This document shows, piece by piece, positions 61,038 through 64,000 of a stretch of 64,000 bases of DNA (the stretch's first letter is position 1; each line of letters opens with the position of its first letter). Both the position numbers and the translations under genes were made by a program. The notes under the pieces were generated by a model, which was given only the letters and a program-made list of their open reading frames with translations, did no database searches and was not told the DNA's origin. Source of the stretch: Kangiella geojedonensis. Its GTDB lineage: Bacteria; Pseudomonadota; Gammaproteobacteria; Enterobacterales; Kangiellaceae. The stretch lies in assembly GCF_000981765.1 (NCBI RefSeq), contig NZ_CP010975.1, positions 2,356,001 to 2,420,000 on the forward strand, read 5' to 3'.

Positions 61038-61842
61038 CTTTTGAAATAGGGCACACGAAGCTCAGTTGGTACGCTTGAAGCTGTAAATCCATATCGTCAT
61101 CACCACCATTTCCATGTAGCCGATCACCCACAATAGGGCAGCCCAAGCTGGCTAAGTGACGCCGGATTTGATGCTTGCGCCCCGTTTCGATCCTCACTTC
61201 AACGTGACTATTATCGCCATCAAAGCTGATTTCTTTAGCATGACTTTTAGCCGGCTTCCCATCAATGGCTTGATTAATTGTGACCTGCGGCTCTGGCAAC
61301 CGCCCATTCACCTGCGCACGGTAGATCTTTTCCACTTCTCGCTTTGCAAAGAGCTGGGATAAGGCTGCGGCAACTTTTTTATTGTGCGCTAGTACCATCA
61401 ATCCCGATGCTGCCCGGTCCAGCCGGTGCACAACATAAGTTTGGCGATTATAATCAAAGTATTGCTCTACTAATCGACCTATAGAACAATGGTCGCCCCA
61501 TTTTGAACCTTGCGCCCAAACCCCGTAGGGTTTATTCCACACCGAATAATCACCCTCATCTGCGACCAACTCGGGCATCTCAACCGTTTCACCTAAGACC
61601 TTTTCGTTATAGTATAAAAACAGCTGATCACCCTCTTTTATTTTGCTGTTCTTACGACGAATAGGTCTCGCAGTACCCGTTTTCTTGTTATTTTTTGACA
61701 GCCAAACCGCACCTTTTGCCATCGCATCTTTGACTTTCTGCTTTGACAAACCGCTCGCAGAAGCTAATAATTCAAGCGGGTTTTGCTCTGAGGATGCGAC
61801 TGAAACCTGTATTTCTATATTCAATGCGTCTGTTTCTATCAT
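61015..61842 (-). CDS. RluA-family RNA pseudouridine synthase
   Basis: A 275-residue synthase with an N-terminal S4-like region (about 22-85) and the RluA catalytic domain; catalytic Asp is in 'VVHRLDRAASGLMVLAH', with 'YRAQVNGRLPEP' and 'ETGRKHQIRRHLASLGCPIVGDRLHG' (part 'GRKHQIRRHLASLG'). The substrate RNA position cannot be told; it is closer to the RluA/TruC-like short form than to RluC/RluD. Confidence 0.92.
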   Translation of the reverse strand: MIETDALNIEIQVSVASSEQNPLELLASASGLSKQKVKDAMAKGAVWLSKNNKKTGTARPIRRKNSKIKEGDQLFLYYNEKVLGETVEMPELVADEGDYSVWNKPYGVWAQGSKWGDHCSIGRLVEQYFDYNRQTYVVHRLDRAASGLMVLAHNKKVAAALSQLFAKREVEKIYRAQVNGRLPEPQVTINQAIDGKPAKSHAKEISFDGDNSHVEVRIETGRKHQIRRHLASLGCPIVGDRLHGNGGDDDMDLQLQAYQLSFVCPISKEKSHYQL

Positions 61843-61885
61843 AATAATTTAATTTGCTTTTTTAGCTTCTACTGTAGGATTTTCT

Positions 61886-62668
61886 GTGTCAATGAACTTT
61901 GCTTTTTTAGCCAAGCCCAATACTCCACAAGCTCCTAGTTTACTGAGGGACTTGCCAACTGTCACTGACCAATCTCAAGTCAGCCAGTATGAGGGGTACT
62001 TCTACTATAACCTCGAGAATCCACAGCCTTTTTTGTCTTTCGCTGCGCCACTGGATAATAAAGAAGCCAGCTTTACGCTCGATTTAACATCGGGTGCTAT
62101 CGCCTATCGACGTCAACATGGAGGAGGGCGTAAGCAACATATCGCCAAGGCGTGCGGACTCAAGCATAACTGGAACCCCAATATTTTAGACGCAACCGCC
62201 GGTTTGGGTAGGGATGCTGCAGAGCTTCGCAGCCTCGGCTGCTCTTTGCGCATGATCGAACGCTCACCTTTTGTTGCCAGTTTGCTTGATGATGCGATCC
62301 AACGTGCTCAGCAATCCAATGTTGAATTATTTCACTCGGACTTTTCCCTATATCAAGGCCAGTCCGTGCAGTTGATAGAGCACTTAAGTCAGCAACAACA
62401 GCCTGATATTATATACTTGGATCCGATGTTCCCACCGAAGTCCAAGAGCGCTGCGGTAAAAAAAGAAATGCGCTTAGTGAAGTTGTTGGTTGGCGACGAC
62501 CCCGATGCAGACGAACTATTGCCCGTCGCACTTAACCACGCCAAATACCGCGTGGTGGTCAAAAGACCCAGCTACGCGCCTTTCCTCAACAACCAAAAAC
62601 CCTCGATGAGCATCGAAAGCAAAGGCAATCGCTTTGATGTATATGTGCTATCATCTCCTTCATTCTAG
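61886..62668 (+). CDS. rsmJ: 16S rRNA (guanine1516-N2)-methyltransferase RsmJ
   Basis: A 260-residue SAM methyltransferase of the RsmJ family: 'RRQHGGGRKQHIAKACG', the SAM motif 'ILDATAGLGRDAAELRSLG', 'IERSPFVASLLDDAI', and the catalytic 'IIYLDPMFPPKSKSA' (DPMFP). Two starts are possible; AGGA is six bases before the GTG at 61886, which I prefer over the ATG at 61892. Confidence 0.96.
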   Translation: MSMNFAFLAKPNTPQAPSLLRDLPTVTDQSQVSQYEGYFYYNLENPQPFLSFAAPLDNKEASFTLDLTSGAIAYRRQHGGGRKQHIAKACGLKHNWNPNILDATAGLGRDAAELRSLGCSLRMIERSPFVASLLDDAIQRAQQSNVELFHSDFSLYQGQSVQLIEHLSQQQQPDIIYLDPMFPPKSKSAAVKKEMRLVKLLVGDDPDADELLPVALNHAKYRVVVKRPSYAPFLNNQKPSMSIESKGNRFDVYVLSSPSF

Positions 62669-62689
62669 AAACATCAAAGACAACACCTT

Positions 62690-62977
62690 ATGAACAATAA
62701 AGCCGCAGCATTACACATCTTGGTTAAAACCGAAGCAGAAGCTCAAGCGCTTAAGACTAAAATAGAGAAGGGCGCTGATTTTTCGACACTCGCCAAAAAA
62801 CATTCCATGTGTCCCTCAAAAAAGCAGGGCGGCGATCTTGGAGAGTTTAAAAAGGGCGCAATGGTAAAGCCTTTTGATCAAGCTGTTTTCGCTAAAGACA
62901 GTGACGAAAAAAACGTCATTGGTCCGGTTAAAACACGTTTCGGTTACCACCTCATTCGGGTGCTATACACCAGCTAA
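62690..62977 (+). CDS. ppiC: Parvulin-type peptidyl-prolyl isomerase PpiC
   Basis: A 95-residue single-domain parvulin: 'AAALHILVKTEAEA', 'DFSTLAKKHSMCPSKKQGGDLGEF' (part 'HSMCPSKKQGGDLG'), 'FGYHLIRV'. The catalytic-pocket His and Cys/Met residues are conserved. It has no signal peptide, so it is cytoplasmic like E. coli PpiC. Overlaps the convergent rsmD by four bases. Confidence 0.95.
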   Translation: MNNKAAALHILVKTEAEAQALKTKIEKGADFSTLAKKHSMCPSKKQGGDLGEFKKGAMVKPFDQAVFAKDSDEKNVIGPVKTRFGYHLIRVLYTS

Positions 62978-63579
62978 CTTACTCGATACAACCGATACTG
63001 CAGCTGGCCCGCTTTTTTGTCCTTTAGTAGCTGCCAATTTTCGGGCAGTTCGACTTCAAGCTTCTGTTCTATTTCTAAATAAATCAGAGCCTCTTCTTTC
63101 AGCAAGTTAGTTTGCGCTAACTTACTTACAACTTCTTGTGCTAAGCCCTGATGGAAGGGGGGATCTAAAAAAACGATATCGTAGGGCTGGTGTTCTTGCA
63201 GTAGAAATTGCTTGGCGTCTTGGTGCATCAAACTACCCATTTCAGCTCCAAGCAAACCTAAGTTAGACTCCAGTTGTCGCGCAGCTTTTTTATTCAGCTC
63301 AACAAAATCAACACTAGCCGCTCCACGTGATAATGCTTCTATCCCAACGGCTCCAGAGCCAGCAAATAGATCCAAGCAACGAGCCCCATGAATGTCACTT
63401 TGCAACCAGTTAAATAACGTCTCGCGCACACGATCCAGACTTGGCCTGAGTCCCTCCACTTCAAAAAACTTTAACTTTCGACCTTTCCATTGGCCGCCAA
63501 TAACTCGAAACTGCCCGCTTTTGTTGGGCTTCTTTGTCGTGCGACGAGCGCTATCGACATATTTTTCGCGGTTGGCCAT
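62974..63579 (-). CDS. rsmD: 16S rRNA (guanine966-N2)-methyltransferase RsmD
   Basis: A 201-residue methyltransferase: 'RVIGGQWKGRKLKF', 'GLRPSLDRVRETLFNWL', SAM motif 'CLDLFAGSGAVGIEALSRGA', and the catalytic 'IVFLDPPFHQG' (DPPF). It modifies G966 of 16S rRNA during 30S assembly. It is divergent from ftsY, the standard gammaproteobacterial pairing. Confidence 0.97.
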   Translation of the reverse strand: MANREKYVDSARRTTKKPNKSGQFRVIGGQWKGRKLKFFEVEGLRPSLDRVRETLFNWLQSDIHGARCLDLFAGSGAVGIEALSRGAASVDFVELNKKAARQLESNLGLLGAEMGSLMHQDAKQFLLQEHQPYDIVFLDPPFHQGLAQEVVSKLAQTNLLKEEALIYLEIEQKLEVELPENWQLLKDKKAGQLQYRLYRVS

Positions 63580-63680
63580 TGTGCTCCTAAGCCTCGGTAA
63601 AAAGCTGACGCTTGCTTGTCTAAAGTGGTAGGATAGCGCTTTTATTGTGTTGAATAAATAGAGAAGGTTCTAATCGGCTC

Positions 63681-64000
63681 ATGAGCGATGACAAATCTAA
63701 AAAACGTGGCCTTTTTGGCTGGTTTGGTAAGAAAGACGAAACTCCAACCAACGAATCTGACAGTAACTCCACGCCTGAAGAATTAGAGGAAAAGCTTGAG
63801 CAAGCTGAGGAAGCGCTGGAGCAGGCGATTGAAGAAGATTTGGAGCAGCAGCTTGATGCTGACACCCTTGAGACTTCTGAAGAAGCAGCACCAGAACCGA
63901 CGAAAGCCGACGACAGTACCCCTCCTAACCTTGCTGATCGGGCAAATCAATCAAATGAGCCAGTTGATTTAGCGGAAGAAACCGAAGAGGTTGTCTCAGA
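63681..64000 (+). CDS. ftsY: FtsY, signal recognition particle receptor (N-terminal part)
   Basis: The first 106 codons are visible and the frame runs off the right edge. The protein starts 'MSDDKSKKRGLFGWFGKKDE', with the basic amphipathic membrane-targeting start typical of FtsY, followed by the acidic, Glu-rich A domain. The NG GTPase domain lies beyond the window. Assignment rests on this start plus the rsmD neighbour. Confidence 0.9.
   Translation, partial: MSDDKSKKRGLFGWFGKKDETPTNESDSNSTPEELEEKLEQAEEALEQAIEEDLEQQLDADTLETSEEAAPEPTKADDSTPPNLADRANQSNEPVDLAEETEEVVS

Overview
The window is 64 kb of densely packed bacterial chromosome with roughly 68 protein genes, one tRNA and no phage, transposase gene, CRISPR array or rRNA. 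Gene families and order (hemW, trmB, mutY-yggX-tRNA-Phe, glyQ-glyS-gmhB, rsmJ, rsmD-ftsY), the two-layer envelope proteins (lipoproteins, a TonB-dependent receptor, DUF481 beta-barrel, LPS-type glycosyltransferase) and the estimated mid-40s GC content point to a marine gammaproteobacterium. A Kangiella-like member of the Oceanospirillales is my best guess, but this is family-level inference only.

Layout. 1-6.7 kb: hemW (cut by the left edge), a three-domain META lipoprotein, trmB, an SLC13-type transporter, mutY-yggX and tRNA-Phe. 6.9-13.1 kb: NfeD protease and slipin (membrane quality control), pirin, a probable Fur-controlled small RNA, aspartoacylase, a secreted nuclease and a ThrE-like exporter. 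13.3-17.6 kb: a metal-uptake cassette (DUF2946-like small protein plus a ZnuD-like receptor with His-rich loops), a MarC-family membrane protein whose start appears to be ATC, and a DUF2165 protein. 17.6-21 kb: RarD, thioesterase, two cytochrome c5-type proteins around an acetyltransferase, DoxX. 21-25 kb: a six-repeat PKD lipoprotein followed by a small accessory patch with orphan ORFs and two repeat-like elements. 25-35.8 kb: RhlE-like helicase, a beta-propeller amidohydrolase, a TPR diguanylate cyclase, Dps, TusA, DUF1285, a DJ-1/PfpI protein, Tag and a TspO-like protein. 35.9-48.1 kb: glyQS-gmhB and followers, DUF481 porin-like protein, gamma-carbonic anhydrase, a PAS-PAS-GGDEF-EAL protein, an ATP-grasp enzyme, a TraB/GumN protein and glutathione reductase. 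48.3-54.2 kb: a five-gene operon combining a CDP-glycerol-type transferase, a TagD-type cytidylyltransferase, a WaaE-like glycosyltransferase, oligopeptidase A and an FGGY kinase. 54.2-58.7 kb: a TetR-controlled MMPL exporter operon. 58.8-64 kb: DUF1415, a uracil-DNA glycosylase family protein, a leaderless XRE regulator with a membrane partner, RluA-type synthase, rsmJ, ppiC, rsmD and the start of ftsY.

Most genes are housekeeping. The least routine items are: (1) an orphan transcription unit at 10.04-10.29 kb with a Fur box over a sigma-70 promoter and a strong terminator but no ORF, which looks like an iron-responsive sRNA; (2) the marC-family gene with a perfect Shine-Dalgarno in front of ATC; (3) the XRE gene whose promoter places +1 on the A of its ATG behind a 23-bp perfect palindrome; and (4) the CDP-polyol/LPS operon that also carries a kinase which could supply its own polyol phosphate. 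Functional names rest on motif recognition by eye; no database search was possible.
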